A stretch of 64,000 nt of DNA, from assembly GCA_019636345.1 (NCBI GenBank), contig JAHBXQ010000010.1, positions 62,001 to 126,000 of the forward strand. The letters run 5' to 3'. Shown piece by piece: positions 27,108 through 38,553 of the stretch. Under the pieces are notes generated by a model, which did not search any database, was not told where the DNA came from, and worked only from the letters and a program-made list of their open reading frames with translations. Numbering within the stretch: the stretch's first letter is position 1; each line of letters begins with the position of its first letter. The position numbers and the translations under genes are program-made. This DNA comes from Pirellulales bacterium (GTDB lineage: Bacteria > Planctomycetota > Planctomycetia > Pirellulales > Lacipirellulaceae).

Positions 27108-27932
27108 CTAGCGCCGCCGACGGACGCACAGCAACCCTAGGACGCTTGCCGCGCACAACAAGGCGCCGGTCGGCTCCGGCACGTTGGCGAACGATTCGTA
27201 ATGAGCAACGGCCGCCGCAAGGTAGGCGTAGCTGACGCCGCCGTAGGTCGGCTCGGGGTTGCCCAGCGGGTCTTCCTGGTACGCCATGATCGCCTCGCCA
27301 AGCTGTTCGGCCGCGTCCGCGGGGTCCGGGTCGGCGCCGAGCGCATCGATCACCAGGGCGAGCATGTAGAACGGATCCGAGTCCAAGAGCCCCGTGACCG
27401 ACAGGCTCAGCTTGGCGGCGTACACGCCATCGGGGAGCGGCAAGCCGTCGGGCGTGAGATCGCGAATGCCGAACAGCGGATGGTGGTGGAAGGAACCGTT
27501 CGCGCTGATCGACACCGGCCCGGCGAAGAACGACGCCTCGGCCCACACGGGCGGAGCGAAGCTCGGCGTCCCGACGCCGTCCCAGTACTCAAGCCCCAGC
27601 ACGTTGTAGGTCAACTGGGCGCCCGGCGGCAGATCGCCCGGAAAGGCGTCGTAGCCCGGCTCGGTCGAGCCGACGGCCAATCCCCCCAGGACCTGCGGGA
27701 CGAGAATCGTCTGGAACACGCTGTCGGCAGGGTCGAAGAACTCGCGGAACTCGTCGTTGTCGTCGAGCACGGCGAAGCCGACGTCGACCTGCCCCCCCGT
27801 GGTGAAGACGGCGACGTCCCCCCCCGCCCCGTGGCCCCAGGCGTCGCCAACCGTCGCCGCGACGAGCAGCGACGCCAGCGCGGCGGTTCGCAGAACGATT
27901 GAAAAGCAGAGATGTGAAGATCGAGTCGTCAT
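27108..27932 (-). CDS. PEP-CTERM protein, His-rich, related to next gene
   Basis: A 274-residue exported protein. A signal peptide is probably cleaved after GDAWG, giving mature HGAGGDVAV. It shares with the neighbouring gene the leading His-Gly, a YWDG motif, and an FHHHPLFGI segment followed by GVYAAKLSLS..DSDPFYMLA. There is no dockerin repeat here. The C-terminus is PEP-CTERM (VPEPTGALLCAASVLGLL, then RRRR). The pattern suggests the all3515-type family with a histidine cluster that could bind metal; this is a family recollection, not a test. The ATG at 27932 has AGGAA 7 bases upstream; the ATG at 27947 is also in frame. The spacing of 93 bases to the following gene and 90 to the preceding one fits an operon. 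Confidence 0.78.
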   Translation of the reverse strand: MTTRSSHLCFSIVLRTAALASLLVAATVGDAWGHGAGGDVAVFTTGGQVDVGFAVLDDNDEFREFFDPADSVFQTILVPQVLGGLAVGSTEPGYDAFPGDLPPGAQLTYNVLGLEYWDGVGTPSFAPPVWAEASFFAGPVSISANGSFHHHPLFGIRDLTPDGLPLPDGVYAAKLSLSVTGLLDSDPFYMLALVIDALGADPDPADAAEQLGEAIMAYQEDPLGNPEPTYGGVSYAYLAAAVAHYESFANVPEPTGALLCAASVLGLLCVRRRR

Positions 27933-28022
27933 GGAGGCGTTCCTCATGAGCGTTTCAAGGAGTTGAGTCAGGATGATCTGCCGGTCGACGGCGGATGCTT
28001 CACGCCGCCGACGCGAGCTTCG

Positions 28023-28772
28023 TCACATCGTCGCCGGCTTGGCGAAATTCCATCCGTCGAGGCACCACGATTGCACCTCGTCGGCCGTGATGGCGCCGAC
28101 ATGACCGTCGGCATAGAGATAGTTGGCGATCTTGCCGAGATGTCGGCCGACGGCGACTTCCTTCTGAACTTCGGTCCACACCTTGTAGGTCGGCGCCCCG
28201 CGATTCGCGAGATTCTGCTCGCTGAACCACAAGTAGCTGTGAACGTGGTCGTAGTCGATCCGCAGTCGGGCCGCGATCCCTTCGAACACCATGATCGTGT
28301 CGTGCGTCTTGCTCAGATTATGGAAGCTGCCCGCCATGCCGTCGTTCTGCGCTTCCAGCGCGGCGACGACGCCGGGAGGCAGCCCCGGGTCGATCGGCTG
28401 CGGCTCGCGCAGGTAACCGTTCATCGCGTAGCTCGTGGCGGCGTCGTAGACCCCCTCGATCCGATCGAGGTCCTCCGGGCAAAGTCGGATCGCGTCGACC
28501 GCTTCCGTGTAGGGCTCGAGCGTCATGATCCACGATTGCTCTTCCCCGGCTGCTTGCGCGTTGTGATACGCGATCAGCGGAAAGCGGCCGCGATGGACGT
28601 CGACGTACTGGTGAATCCCCAGCCCGATCTGCCGCAGGTTGCTGCCGCACTCGGTCCGCCGCGCGGCGCCGCGGGCCGCTTGCACGGCCGGCAGCAACAG
28701 CGCGACCAAGACGCCGATGATCGCGACGACCACCAGCAGCTCGATCAACGTAAAGCCGCGACCATGGCGCAT
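28023..28772 (-). CDS. DUF1559-type prepilin-like protein
   Basis: A 249-residue protein with a class III prepilin leader: a short basic MRHGRG, then [20 protein letters not shown], expected to be cut by a prepilin peptidase after Gly6 and methylated. The C-terminal [12 protein letters not shown] carries the ADGHV motif of DUF1559 (H-X9-DG) proteins, which are greatly expanded in planctomycetes and resemble type II secretion pseudopilins. The role is unknown. It stands between a His-rich exported protein and two PEP-CTERM proteins on the same strand (gaps of 67 and 90 bases), which suggests joint expression. Confidence 0.88.
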   Translation of the reverse strand: MRHGRGFTLIELLVVVAIIGVLVALLLPAVQAARGAARRTECGSNLRQIGLGIHQYVDVHRGRFPLIAYHNAQAAGEEQSWIMTLEPYTEAVDAIRLCPEDLDRIEGVYDAATSYAMNGYLREPQPIDPGLPPGVVAALEAQNDGMAGSFHNLSKTHDTIMVFEGIAARLRIDYDHVHSYLWFSEQNLANRGAPTYKVWTEVQKEVAVGRHLGKIANYLYADGHVGAITADEVQSWCLDGWNFAKPATM

Positions 28773-28839
28773 GGAGAGACGGGCCCGTACGAGACGCGTG
28801 ACGCGTGCGCCGGCCTGGCGAATCGTCGCCGACGGGCGC

Positions 28840-29421
28840 TTAAGAGCAAGATGCGCTCGGTGCAGAAGGAGGGCCCCGACAACCGCCGACGTGCATGCTC
28901 AGTCCGCTCGACGACGCGACCGGCGTCGGACGCCACGGAGCGGACCCGGGACGCCAATCCCAGAGGCCCGCGCGGGTCGGATGGCTTTGTTGTAACAGCC
29001 GGCACAGCGAGATCGCCGGGCATGCATGGTCCGCATGGACGAACGTCGGGGCCGTCAGCCGCGGCGCCCTACGGGGCGAAGGCGCCGACGAACTTGCGGC
29101 CGGCGTCGCGGCGATCTCCTCGTCGTCGTCCCCCAATTCGTCGCCCGCCGCGGCGCAGGCTGGCGCATGGTGCCAGTGCCCGTGAAAATCGGGGCCGTGG
29201 ACGTGGAAGTAGCTCGTCCCGTTGCGCCGATTCGCCTTGGGCGAGTTCGACGAGTCGCTCGTCGCCGGATCGGCGACGCCGTCGCCCGCAATGCCGGCAA
29301 TGGGTAGAATCGCATGACCGGCAAGCCCCGCCCACTCCTCGACGGTCGCGCCGCCGACGCCGAGCAGCAGATACAACGCCGCCAGCGTCAACGTCGTCGT
29401 GCGTCGGTGGGTGTCGCCCAT
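28840..29421 (-). CDS. Small histidine- and cysteine-rich protein with signal anchor
   Basis: A 193-residue protein I do not recognise as a named family. Residues 9-24 form a hydrophobic signal peptide or anchor. Residues 73-85 are histidine-dense ([14 protein letters not shown], then a Cys at 89), and 129-140 read [12 protein letters not shown], a second His/Cys motif. Between them lies an acidic run ([10 protein letters not shown]). These look like metal-binding tracts, and the protein is the first of the four-gene minus-strand set with the two His-containing PEP-CTERM proteins. The C-terminal 50 residues are Pro/Ser-rich. The ATG at 29421 was chosen because it begins a normal signal sequence; an in-frame start at 29529 adds an uncharacteristic 36 residues. 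Confidence 0.6.
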   Translation of the reverse strand: MGDTHRRTTTLTLAALYLLLGVGGATVEEWAGLAGHAILPIAGIAGDGVADPATSDSSNSPKANRRNGTSYFHVHGPDFHGHWHHAPACAAAGDELGDDDEEIAATPAASSSAPSPRRAPRLTAPTFVHADHACPAISLCRLLQQSHPTRAGLWDWRPGSAPWRPTPVASSSGLSMHVGGCRGPPSAPSASCS

Positions 29422-29616
29422 GGAACTGCGTCGGGGCAAGAGATACGGGGCTATTGATTCTCCCCGCGGATTGCGCCCCGGGTCAAGAACCGCCGCACTG
29501 CTCGCCGCCGGGTTTTGCGAAACCTTCATTCAGCCGCGCGGTTGAATGGCTGGCGAGGACCGCTGCTCGATTCCTTTTACGCTTCTCCGCTCACCGCGTT
29601 CCGCGAGGTCGATGCC

Positions 29617-30324
29617 ATGTCCAGCCTGTTTGCGCTTCCACGGCTGATCCAACGTCAGGCCCGAATCGCGGGCCGGCGGGAGTTTTTGCACGGCTGCGGC
29701 GCCCTGGGCGTCGCCGGTCTGCTGGCGCCGGGGGCCTTCGCCGAGTTGCTGACCCTCACTCCCGCCCAGACCGAGGGGCCGTTCTATCCCGATCGACTCC
29801 CCCTCGACACCGACAACGACCTGTTGATCATCAACGATGCGATCACCCCCGGCGTCGGCCAGATCGTGCATGTCGCCGGCAAGGTGACCGACGCCGCCGG
29901 CAATCCGATCCGCAACGCGCTGGTCGAGATCTGGCAGGTCGACGGCCACGGCGCCTATCTCCACACCCGCAGCGGGGGAGAACGACGTGACGCCAACTTC
30001 CAGGGTTACGGCCGATTCCTGACCGGCTCGAAGGGGGAGTACTGCTTCCGCACCGTCAAGCCCGTGCCGTATCCGGGGCGCACGCCCCACATCCACTTCG
30101 CGATCAGCCGCGGCGAGCGGCGGGTCCTCACGACGCAGATGTATCTCAAGGGCCACCCGCAAAACGAACGCGACGGGGTGTTCCGCAGCATCCGCGACGA
30201 GAAGCAGCGCGCCGCGGCCGAGGTCGACCTGACGCCGCTCCCTGATTCGTCGATTGGCGAACTCGGCGGCGAGTTCAACATCGTCCTCGGCCTCACCCCT
30301 GCCGACCCGCCGCGGGAGTCGTAG
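29617..30324 (+). CDS. Tat-exported intradiol ring-cleavage dioxygenase-like protein
   Basis: A 235-residue protein. RREFLHGCGALGVAGLLAPG at about residues 20-39 looks like a Tat-type signal. The mature part follows the intradiol dioxygenase (protocatechuate 3,4-dioxygenase-like) core: TEGPFYPD, GKVTDAAGNPIRNALVEIWQ, DGHGAYLHT, QGYGRFLT and PYPGRTPHIHF. The HIH pair and tyrosines in these segments match the Fe(III) ligands (two Tyr, two His). Such enzymes open catechol rings between the hydroxyls; the planctomycete exported versions have no known substrate. The ATG at 29617 was chosen over the longer frame because it starts 20 residues before the twin arginines. It is divergent from the His-rich gene. 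No aromatic catabolism operon is present. Confidence 0.85.
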   Translation: MSSLFALPRLIQRQARIAGRREFLHGCGALGVAGLLAPGAFAELLTLTPAQTEGPFYPDRLPLDTDNDLLIINDAITPGVGQIVHVAGKVTDAAGNPIRNALVEIWQVDGHGAYLHTRSGGERRDANFQGYGRFLTGSKGEYCFRTVKPVPYPGRTPHIHFAISRGERRVLTTQMYLKGHPQNERDGVFRSIRDEKQRAAAEVDLTPLPDSSIGELGGEFNIVLGLTPADPPRES

Positions 30325-30403
30325 GGGCTCTCGTTGGCTCGTCGAGGAGTCCGCCGGCTTCGAATCTTGCGTCTGGGCGCGCCGGTTTCCGGACCTCGAG
30401 CGC

Positions 30404-31063
30404 TCAGCGCCCTGTGATGAGTTCCGCGATCCGTTCCGGCGTCAGCTCGGCGTGCGAGTCGACCACCAGCCGCGCATGGGCGAGCGCGGCGCGGGTCGCC
30501 GTGCCGGTGATTGCGATGCTCGTCATTCCCGCGCGGTTGGCCGCCTCGATCCCCTGCGGCGCGTCCTCGACCACGGCGCACTGAGCCGGCGGCACGCCCA
30601 ATTTCGCGGCCCCCTTGAGAAACACCTCCGGCTCGGGCTTGCCGCGAGTCACGTCGGCCCCGGTGATCACGGCGCCGAATTTGTCGGCCCGCGCCAGCTT
30701 TTCCAACGACAGGTGCACGTTCTCCGGCGGACCCGACGACCCGACCCCCAGCATGAACCCCGCGGCCGCCAGGGCGTCGATCAACTCCGCGGCGCCCGGC
30801 ATGGGCGTGAACTCCGTGCGAACGATCTCGCGGTAGAGAATTTCTTTCCGATCGCCGAGCTCCTTCATCCGCTCGGGGGAGAGTTGCCCCGGATAGAGTT
30901 GCCGAAAGATGTCGGGATTGGTGCGCCCGAATGTTGCGCGAAAGTCCGCCTCGGTGAACTCGGCGTCGATCTCGGCGAACATCCGTTGCCACGACAGAAA
31001 GTGGGGGCGATACGAATCGGCGAGCACCCCGTCGACGTCGAACAACACGGCAAGCTGAGACAT
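30404..31063 (-). CDS. HAD-superfamily hydrolase, beta-phosphoglucomutase-like
   Basis: A 219-residue cytoplasmic phosphatase of HAD subfamily IA. Motif I is FDVDGVLADS (nucleophile Asp9, acid/base Asp11), motif II is the GSSG near residue 108, motif III the Lys in RGKPEPEVF, and motif IV VVEDAPQGIEAA. An alpha-helical cap lies between motifs I and II. The cap and motifs resemble beta-phosphoglucomutase and phosphoglycolate phosphatase, but the substrate cannot be read from sequence. Start ATG is at 31063. It lies downstream of uvrA on the same strand with a 155-base gap, and may or may not be co-transcribed. Confidence 0.9.
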   Translation of the reverse strand: MSQLAVLFDVDGVLADSYRPHFLSWQRMFAEIDAEFTEADFRATFGRTNPDIFRQLYPGQLSPERMKELGDRKEILYREIVRTEFTPMPGAAELIDALAAAGFMLGVGSSGPPENVHLSLEKLARADKFGAVITGADVTRGKPEPEVFLKGAAKLGVPPAQCAVVEDAPQGIEAANRAGMTSIAITGTATRAALAHARLVVDSHAELTPERIAELITGR

Positions 31064-31218
31064 GGCGAATCACGAAGAGCGAAGGCGGCGGACGGATCAA
31101 TAGGCATTCGTACGACGCGGACTTGGCGTCGGGAGACAATCGTATCGCGTCGCTCCGTTCCAGTCCGCCCCCTGCGCGGGGAGGGGACCCGGAACGAGGA
31201 GATGTCGCGAGTCGCGCC

Positions 31219-34200
31219 TCACACGGGCGCCGCCCGACTGGCGGCCAAGTGTTCGGCGAGGAACCCCGCGAGGTCGCCGCGGTGCAGGTCTTCGGAGTTG
31301 GCGAATCGCAGCTTGACTTGGTCGCCGCCGTCGGCGGCGACGATCGCTCGCCGCGCGGCCAACTCGGCGATCCGCCCCGTGGCGAACGCGCCGCCGGGGC
31401 CGGACAGCACCAGATCCACCCCCGCGAGCCGCTTGGTGTGGACCGTCGCCCACGGCTCGCTGCGGCCGCGGACCATCACGTGGACCACTTGCTGGTTGTT
31501 CCACAAGAACTGCCCGCCGGCGCCGTCGGCGCCCGCGTCGGCCTGCGCGCCGTCGCCGGCCGTTTCGTGGAGCAGCTCCAACAACTCTTCAAGCACTTCG
31601 ACCGACCACTCGACCTTCTTCCCGGGCGGAAAGCCCTTGCGCGCCAGGTGCCACTTGCGGCCCAGTTTCTTCCACGGCATCAGGTCCTCGGGGTTCTCCG
31701 CCGCCTGGGCGGCGAAGTGACCGAACCCGGCGACTGCTTTTTCCAGGAAGCTCCAAAACGCGGGGACGTCGATCTCCTCCCAACTGTGGGCGTTGATCTG
31801 CACCTCCTGGAACGGCCCGCGGAGGTTCTTGCACTTCACCCGCGGGTCGTTGCCGTATTGTTCGATGTGGTCGACTTGGTTGAGGGGCGCCAGGTTCAGG
31901 TCGGCGAGCAGTTGCTCGCGGCGAAACGTGCTGCGGCCCGTGCGGAACTTGAGCTTCAGCAGCCATGGTTCGCCGGTGATGGCGTGAAAGAACCAGCCGT
32001 CCGATTTCTTCGCGGCGGCAATCTCGACGACGGTGCGACTGCTGCTCCAGTCGGTGGGGCTGAACTCGCCCAGTTCGTGGATCCGCCGTTCGATCGCGTC
32101 GAGGATCCGCCCGTCCCACCGGCAGGGCGCGCCGCTGCGGCTTACGCGGTCGCGGGTGTGCCAGCCCCGGCCGTCGATCTCCCACGGCATGCGAATGTCG
32201 CGCCCCAGGTCCTCGATGTCGAGGTCGCCGGCACGCCGCTTCTCCGCCGCCGCGGGATCGTAACGCTTCCGCTCGACCTGCGGCCCCGCGGCCAGCACGG
32301 GGGCGAGCGCCAGCGCGGTATGAGAAACCAAGGAGGGGGGCGGAAGGGGGATGAGGGAATTGGCGGCGGTCGTTCGGCTCGATGGCGTCGACCCCTTTCG
32401 CTTGTCGTCTGCCGCCTTCCCTCCTTGCCGGACAATCATCTCCGGCGTTCCGCACGCCACGATCGTCCCGCCTCCGTCGCCCGCTTCGGGCCCGACGTCG
32501 ATGATCCAGTCGCACTGCTTGACGACGTCGAGATTGTGCTCGATCACCACCACCGTGTTCCCCAGATCGACCAACCGGTGGAGCACCTCCAGCAGCTTGG
32601 CGACGTCGTCGAAGTGGAGCCCCGTGGTCGGTTCGTCGAGCAGATACAGGGTTCGGCCGGTATCGGGGCGGGCCAGTTCGGCGGCCAGTTTGACGCGCTG
32701 CGCTTCGCCCCCCGAGAGGGTCGCGGCGCTTTGCCCCAACGCGACGTAATCGAGCCCCACGTCGCACAGCGTCTGCAGGATGCGGCGAATCTTCGGGATG
32801 TTGGCGAACAGCAGAGCCGCCTCGCCGCACGACATCTCGAGCACCTCGGCGATCGACCGCCCGCGGTACTTCACGCCCAGCGTCTCGGGGTTGTAGCGAT
32901 GGCCGCCGCATTCGTCGCAGTCGACCCAAACGTCGGGCAGAAAGTGCATCTCGATGCACAACTGTCCGGCCCCCTCGCACGATTCGCACCGCCCTCCCGG
33001 CACGTTGAAGCTGAACCGCCGGGCCGAGTACCCGCGCAACTTCGACTCGGGCAGCTGCGCGAACAGTTGCCGAACGAGGTCGAACACGCCGGTGTACGTC
33101 GCCGGGTTCGACGAGGGGGTGTTTCCCAGCGGTCGCTGGTCGACGCGGATCACCTTGTCGATCTGCTCGATTCCGGCAATTCGGTCGTGAGCGCCCGGGT
33201 TGGCGTTCGCCCGGTGAAGCGTCCGGGCGAGGCTCGCGTACAGCACGTCCTCCACGAGCGAGCTCTTCCCCGACCCCGACACCCCGGTCACGGCCGTGAG
33301 CGTCCCGAGGGGGAAATCGACGGTGACGTTCTTGAGATTATGGTGGCGGGCGCCGACGACGCGCAGCGCAGGAGTAGAAGACGTTGGTTGATTGATTGCC
33401 GATGCGGGGGAGTTTGCGTTGCGTGTGACTTTGCCCCGCTTCAGTCCCTCGACATTCTCGCATCCCGCATCGAACGCCACGCGTCTGCTCTTCGGCACGC
33501 CGATCGCCTTCTTCCCGCTGAGATACGGTCCGGTGACGCTGCGGCGGCGTTTGGGGAGTTCGGCGGGGGCTCCCTCGGCGACGATCTCGCCCCCCAGTCG
33601 GCCCGCGGCGGGGCCGAAGTCGAGCAGGCAGTCGGCGCCGGCGATCACCTCGCGATCATGCTCGACCACCAGCAGCGTGTTGCCCAGGTCGCGCAACTTG
33701 TGAAGCGCCCCGAGCAGCCGCGTGTTGTCGCGCGGGTGGAGGCCGATCGTCGGTTCGTCGAGCACGTACAACACGCCGCACAGCCCGCTGCCGACTTGGC
33801 TGGCGAGCCGGATGCGTTGCGACTCGCCCCCCGACAGGGTCGGCGCCCCGCGCCCCAGCGTCAGATACTCCAGTCCCACGTCGACCAGAAACGTGAGCCG
33901 GTTGCGGATCTCGCGCACCAGTTCGCCGGCGATCTTCTTCTGCGCCGCGGGGAGCTTCCACGTCTCGACGGTCGGCAGCAACTCGCCCAGCGGCAGTCGG
34001 CAATACTGGTCGATCGACCGGCCCTGAAATTTCGCCGCCGCGGCGTCGTCGCGCAGCCGCGTCCCGCCGCACTGGCTGCATTCGATCTCGCCGACCAAGT
34101 GCTCGAGCCGCCCCCGCAACCGCGGCGACAATCGCGACGCCTCCTCCAGCGCGGGGTAAAGCCCTTTGTATTGAAAGCGAAACGAGGCGCGAGTTGCGGG

Positions 34201-37200
34201 GCGCCCGCTGCGCGCCTTGGCAAGATTGCTCTTCCCCGCGCTCCGCGCCTCGAAACCCGCGCCTAGCTCCGCCTCAATCCACTCCTCTCCCGTCCCGTAC
34301 AGCACCGTGCGACGATGCTTGGGCGAGAGTTGGCTGAACGGCACGTCGAGCGGCAGCCCGGTGCGTTCCGACAGGCCGGCGAGCATTGCCGCGAACAGCG
34401 GCTCGTCGATCTTCGGCCACACCAGCACCGCTCCTTCAGCCAGGGTGAAGTTGAGGCTGCGGAACAGCGCGGTCGGGTCGGCGCCGACCTCGCTCCCCAA
34501 CCCCTCGCACGCCGGGCACCACCCCAGGGCGCTGTTGAACGAAAAGTGATGCGGCGAGAGCGGCTCGAAACTGCGCCCGCAGCCGTTGCACACCCGATGC
34601 TGGCTGTACGTGTGAATGCCCCAGCGATCCTCGGGGACGTTGTCGTCGACGATCGCCAGCCGCATCACTCCCCGACCCAGGGCGAGCGCACTCTCGATGC
34701 TGTCGGCCAACCGCGAGCGACTCTCCTTCTTGATCGTCGCCCGATCGACCACGACGTCGACCTCGTGCTTGCTGCGGCGATCGACCTCGGGCGCCTTGTC
34801 GAGGGGATAGGTCGTGCCGTCGATCCGCACCCGCTGAAACCCGTCGCCGCGCAGTTTTTCCCACAGGTGCGCGTACTTCTCCCCTTGGGCCAGCTCGACC
34901 GGCGCCATGACGTACGCCCGCGTCCCCTCGGGCTCCTTGAGCACCGCGTCGACGATCTCCTGCGGCGATTGCGTGCCGACCGGCAGGTCGCACTCGGGGC
35001 AGTGCATTTGACCCAGCCGGGACAGCAGGATGCGGAAGTAGTCGTAGATCTCGGTGACCGTTCCGACGGTCGACCGCGGCGTGTGTCCCGCAGAGCGCTG
35101 CTCGATGGCGATCGCCGGCGACAATCCCTCGACGCGCTCGACCGCGGGCTTCTGCATCTGCCCGACGAACTGCCGGGCGTAGCTGGACAGGCTCTCGACG
35201 TACCGCCGCTGCCCTTCGGCGTAGATCGTGTCCATGGCGAGCGAGGTCTTGCCGCTGCCGCTCGGGCCGCACAGCACGGTCATCGCGTCGCGAGGGATCT
35301 TGACCGAGACGTCGCGCAGGTTGTGCTGCCGGGCGCCCTCGACCGTGATATGCGTCGCCTGTTTCGCTGCGGGCCGCTTCGCCTTGCGCGCCGCCGCGGC
35401 CTCGGGTAGAGCGACGCCGAGGTAGGGAGCCAGGGCGAGAGCCGTAGGCGAAACGCAGTCCGCGGGCGGCGACGCGCAGGCGGCGACGATTTGCTCGGGA
35501 GTTCCCGCCGCCACGACCCGGCCTCCCCCCGCTCCGCCGTCGGGGCCGACGTCGATGATCCAGTCGGCCGTCTTGATCACGTCCAGGTTGTGTTCGACCA
35601 CCAGCACCGTGTTTCCCGCATCGACGAAGTCGTGCAGCACCTTGAGCAGCAGCTCGATGTCGGCGAAGTGGAGCCCGGTGGTCGGTTCGTCGAGCAGATA
35701 GAGCGTTCGCCCGGTCGACTTCTTCACCAGTTCGCGAGCCAGCTTGATCCGCTGCGCCTCGCCCCCGGAGAGCGTCGGCGACGGCTGGCCCAGCTTCATG
35801 TAGTCGAGCCCCACGGCGTGGAGCGTCGCCAGTCGATCGTGGATCGCGGGGATGTTCTCGAAGTGCTCGAGCGCCTGTTGAACGTCCATCTCCAACACGT
35901 CGGCGATCGAGGCGCCTTTGTACTCGACCTGCAGCGTCTCGTGCTCGAACCGGCGCCCCTGGCACACGGGGCACGTAAGCCACACGTCGGCCAGAAAGTC
36001 CATCTCCAGCTTGTTCGAGCCGTTTCCCTGGCACGCCTCGCACCGCCCCCCCGCGACGTTGAAGCTGAACCGTCCCGCCTTGTACCCGCGCCGCTTCGAT
36101 TCGGGGAGCTGCGTGTACAGCTTGCGGATTTCGTCGAACACCTTGATGTACGTCGCGGGGTTCGAGCGCGGCGTGCGGCCGATGGGGGACTGATCGATCG
36201 CGATCATTTTGTCGAGATGCTCGAGTCCCTCGATCCGGTCGTGGTCGCCCGGCTCCCCTTTCCCGCCGTTGAGATCGCGGCGCAGGGCCTCGACGACGAT
36301 GTCGTTGACCAGCGAGCTTTTTCCGCTCCCCGAGGCGCCGGTGACGCACACGAACGCCCCCAGCGGGACGTCGACCGTGACGTTCTTCAGATTGTTGTGC
36401 CGGGCCCCGACGATGCGCAGGATCGCGGGAGCAGCAGGGGGGAGGACGGGCGGCGGAGCTGCGGCGTCGCCCTTTTCCCTCCCGACGTCTCCCGTGAGGT
36501 CCGTTCCGGCATGGCTCGACGAGACCATTCTTCGCTTCGCCGGCACGGCGATCCCGCGCTTGCCGCTCAAGAACGCCCCCGTCACGCTGTCGCGCTTCTT
36601 GGCGATCTCGGCGGCGGTCCCCTCGGCGACGACGTAGCCGCCGCGCACGCCGGGGCCGGGGCCGAAGTCGATGACGTGGTCCGCGGCCCGCATCGTGTCT
36701 TCGTCGTGCTCGACGACGACGACCGTGTTGCCCAGGTCGCGCAGCTGCTCGAGCGTTCCCAGCAAGCGGTCGTTGTCGCGGGGATGGAGGCCGATCGACG
36801 GCTCGTCGAGGATGTAGGTCACTCCGACCAGTCCGCAGCCGATCGCCCCGGCGAGGCGAATCCGCTGCGACTCGCCTCCCGACAACGTCGGCGCCGTCCG
36901 CTCGAGCGACAGGTATTCGAGCCCCACGTTCGTCAGGAATCCCAGCCGGCCGCGGACCTCCTTGAGCAGTTCCGTCGCGATCGTCGTCTGCGTCGCGTCG
37001 AGCACAAGCGCGCTGAAGAATTCGGCCGCATCGCTCACCGGCAACGCGCACACCTCCGGCAGCGAACGAGTCGGTTTGTCCTCAAATCGGGGGCTCGCGG
37101 TCGCGAGCGTCACCGCGCATGCCTGCGGGTTGAGCCGCCGCCCCTGGCAGTCGGGACAGCGGATGACGTTCATGAACTGTTCGAGCTTGGCGATCAGCGA

Positions 37201-38553
37201 CTTCGCCTTCGCGTTGCGATACTTCTCGAGCAGTTCGGGAATGATTCCGTCAAAGGTCCCGCCGTACTTCTGGGCGCTCTTTCCGCCGCGCCAGGTGAAG
37301 GTGATGTGCTCCTTGCCCGTCCCCCACAGCCACAATCGGCGATGGTCTTCTGTCAGCTCTTGCCACGGGGTTTCGAGCAAATGGCCCGGCGCGAGCTCCA
37401 GCTTCCGTTCCATCGTCTCGGCGACGCCGGCGTAGATATGCCGTTTCCACCGGCCGAGGTCCTTCCACGGGCCGACCAGTTCGATGGCGCCCTGGGCGAA
37501 GGACTTCTCGGGGGCGCTGGCCAGCCGTTGCGGGTCGAAGCTGAACATGTCCCCCAGCCCGTCGCACGCGGGACACATCCCCTGCGGGCTGTTGAAGCTG
37601 AACAGTTGCGGCGTCGGCGCCTGGAAGCTGAGCCCGCACGGCGTGCAGGCGTAGTCGGCGCTGAGGAACAGGTCGCTCGTGACGGCGGCAGTCGTCGGCA
37701 CGCCGGGGTCGCCGTCGGCAGCGTCCCCAGGCGTTTCGTCGGCCGCATCGTCGACGTCTTTTTCCCGCCGCCGGGGGTTGCGCTTGGCTGCGACCTCAGC
37801 CGCTCGCGGGGAGTCGTCCGACGACCCTGCGCCGGATTCGCTCGCGATGACGAGATTGCCCTCGCCCAGCTTGAGCGCCAATTCGACCGCCTCGGCCAGG
37901 CGCGAGCGCACGTTCGGCCCGGCGACGAGCCGATCGACGACCACTTCGATGTCGTGCCGCATCTGCCGATCGAGCGCCAAATCGTCGGTCAGCAGCGCCA
38001 CCTTGCCGTCGACCCGCGCGCGGACGAAGCCCTGCTTGCGGAGATCTTCCAGCAGGTCGCGGAACTCACCCTTCTGCCGCCGCGCGACCGGCGCGAGCAC
38101 CGAGAACTTCGTCTTGGTCGGCAGTTGCATGATCCGCGCGAGGATCGCCTCGCGCGACTGCGCGGTGATCGGCAGCCCGCACTGCGGACAGTGCCCCAAC
38201 CCGACCCGTGCGTACAGCACGCGCAGGAAGTCGTAGATCTCGGTGATCGTCCCGACGGTCGAGCGGGGATTCGTGCCCGACGACTTCTGCGAGATCGAGA
38301 TCGACGGCGACAACCCGCTGATGTGATCGACGTCGGGCTTGGGCATCTGCCCCAGGAACTGCCGGGCGAACGTCGAGAGGCTTTCGACGTACCGCCGCTG
38401 TCCCTCGGCGTACAGCGTGTCGAACGCCAGCGAGCTCTTGCCGCTCCCCGACACGCCGGTCAGGCAAATGAGCTTGTTGCGCGGCAAGCGGACGTCGACG
38501 CTGCGCAAGTTGTGCTCGCGGGCGCCTTTGATGATGATGTCGGAGGCGGGCAT
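31219..38553 (-). CDS. uvrA: Excinuclease ABC subunit A, tandem double-length form
   Basis: A 2444-residue protein; ordinary UvrA is about 950. It holds two full UvrA copies head to tail. Copy 1 (about 1-1000) and copy 2 (about 1065-2060) each have two ABC ATPase domains, giving four Walker A motifs: GVSGSGKS at 33-40, GASGSGKSS near 740, GPSGSGKTS near 1095, GVSGSGKSS near 1758. There are four LSGGE signatures, and zinc modules such as [12 protein letters not shown] and [12 protein letters not shown] in the two halves. Residues about 2085-2444 are an extra C-terminal domain with no motif I recognise. UvrA finds bulky DNA lesions and loads UvrB in nucleotide excision repair, normally as a dimer, so this polypeptide may be a covalent dimer. 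The ATG at 38553 starts the canonical [14 protein letters not shown]. No frameshift is seen. Confidence 0.95.
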   Translation of the reverse strand: MPASDIIIKGAREHNLRSVDVRLPRNKLICLTGVSGSGKSSLAFDTLYAEGQRRYVESLSTFARQFLGQMPKPDVDHISGLSPSISISQKSSGTNPRSTVGTITEIYDFLRVLYARVGLGHCPQCGLPITAQSREAILARIMQLPTKTKFSVLAPVARRQKGEFRDLLEDLRKQGFVRARVDGKVALLTDDLALDRQMRHDIEVVVDRLVAGPNVRSRLAEAVELALKLGEGNLVIASESGAGSSDDSPRAAEVAAKRNPRRREKDVDDAADETPGDAADGDPGVPTTAAVTSDLFLSADYACTPCGLSFQAPTPQLFSFNSPQGMCPACDGLGDMFSFDPQRLASAPEKSFAQGAIELVGPWKDLGRWKRHIYAGVAETMERKLELAPGHLLETPWQELTEDHRRLWLWGTGKEHITFTWRGGKSAQKYGGTFDGIIPELLEKYRNAKAKSLIAKLEQFMNVIRCPDCQGRRLNPQACAVTLATASPRFEDKPTRSLPEVCALPVSDAAEFFSALVLDATQTTIATELLKEVRGRLGFLTNVGLEYLSLERTAPTLSGGESQRIRLAGAIGCGLVGVTYILDEPSIGLHPRDNDRLLGTLEQLRDLGNTVVVVEHDEDTMRAADHVIDFGPGPGVRGGYVVAEGTAAEIAKKRDSVTGAFLSGKRGIAVPAKRRMVSSSHAGTDLTGDVGREKGDAAAPPPVLPPAAPAILRIVGARHNNLKNVTVDVPLGAFVCVTGASGSGKSSLVNDIVVEALRRDLNGGKGEPGDHDRIEGLEHLDKMIAIDQSPIGRTPRSNPATYIKVFDEIRKLYTQLPESKRRGYKAGRFSFNVAGGRCEACQGNGSNKLEMDFLADVWLTCPVCQGRRFEHETLQVEYKGASIADVLEMDVQQALEHFENIPAIHDRLATLHAVGLDYMKLGQPSPTLSGGEAQRIKLARELVKKSTGRTLYLLDEPTTGLHFADIELLLKVLHDFVDAGNTVLVVEHNLDVIKTADWIIDVGPDGGAGGGRVVAAGTPEQIVAACASPPADCVSPTALALAPYLGVALPEAAAARKAKRPAAKQATHITVEGARQHNLRDVSVKIPRDAMTVLCGPSGSGKTSLAMDTIYAEGQRRYVESLSSYARQFVGQMQKPAVERVEGLSPAIAIEQRSAGHTPRSTVGTVTEIYDYFRILLSRLGQMHCPECDLPVGTQSPQEIVDAVLKEPEGTRAYVMAPVELAQGEKYAHLWEKLRGDGFQRVRIDGTTYPLDKAPEVDRRSKHEVDVVVDRATIKKESRSRLADSIESALALGRGVMRLAIVDDNVPEDRWGIHTYSQHRVCNGCGRSFEPLSPHHFSFNSALGWCPACEGLGSEVGADPTALFRSLNFTLAEGAVLVWPKIDEPLFAAMLAGLSERTGLPLDVPFSQLSPKHRRTVLYGTGEEWIEAELGAGFEARSAGKSNLAKARSGRPATRASFRFQYKGLYPALEEASRLSPRLRGRLEHLVGEIECSQCGGTRLRDDAAAAKFQGRSIDQYCRLPLGELLPTVETWKLPAAQKKIAGELVREIRNRLTFLVDVGLEYLTLGRGAPTLSGGESQRIRLASQVGSGLCGVLYVLDEPTIGLHPRDNTRLLGALHKLRDLGNTLLVVEHDREVIAGADCLLDFGPAAGRLGGEIVAEGAPAELPKRRRSVTGPYLSGKKAIGVPKSRRVAFDAGCENVEGLKRGKVTRNANSPASAINQPTSSTPALRVVGARHHNLKNVTVDFPLGTLTAVTGVSGSGKSSLVEDVLYASLARTLHRANANPGAHDRIAGIEQIDKVIRVDQRPLGNTPSSNPATYTGVFDLVRQLFAQLPESKLRGYSARRFSFNVPGGRCESCEGAGQLCIEMHFLPDVWVDCDECGGHRYNPETLGVKYRGRSIAEVLEMSCGEAALLFANIPKIRRILQTLCDVGLDYVALGQSAATLSGGEAQRVKLAAELARPDTGRTLYLLDEPTTGLHFDDVAKLLEVLHRLVDLGNTVVVIEHNLDVVKQCDWIIDVGPEAGDGGGTIVACGTPEMIVRQGGKAADDKRKGSTPSSRTTAANSLIPLPPPSLVSHTALALAPVLAAGPQVERKRYDPAAAEKRRAGDLDIEDLGRDIRMPWEIDGRGWHTRDRVSRSGAPCRWDGRILDAIERRIHELGEFSPTDWSSSRTVVEIAAAKKSDGWFFHAITGEPWLLKLKFRTGRSTFRREQLLADLNLAPLNQVDHIEQYGNDPRVKCKNLRGPFQEVQINAHSWEEIDVPAFWSFLEKAVAGFGHFAAQAAENPEDLMPWKKLGRKWHLARKGFPPGKKVEWSVEVLEELLELLHETAGDGAQADAGADGAGGQFLWNNQQVVHVMVRGRSEPWATVHTKRLAGVDLVLSGPGGAFATGRIAELAARRAIVAADGGDQVKLRFANSEDLHRGDLAGFLAEHLAASRAAPV

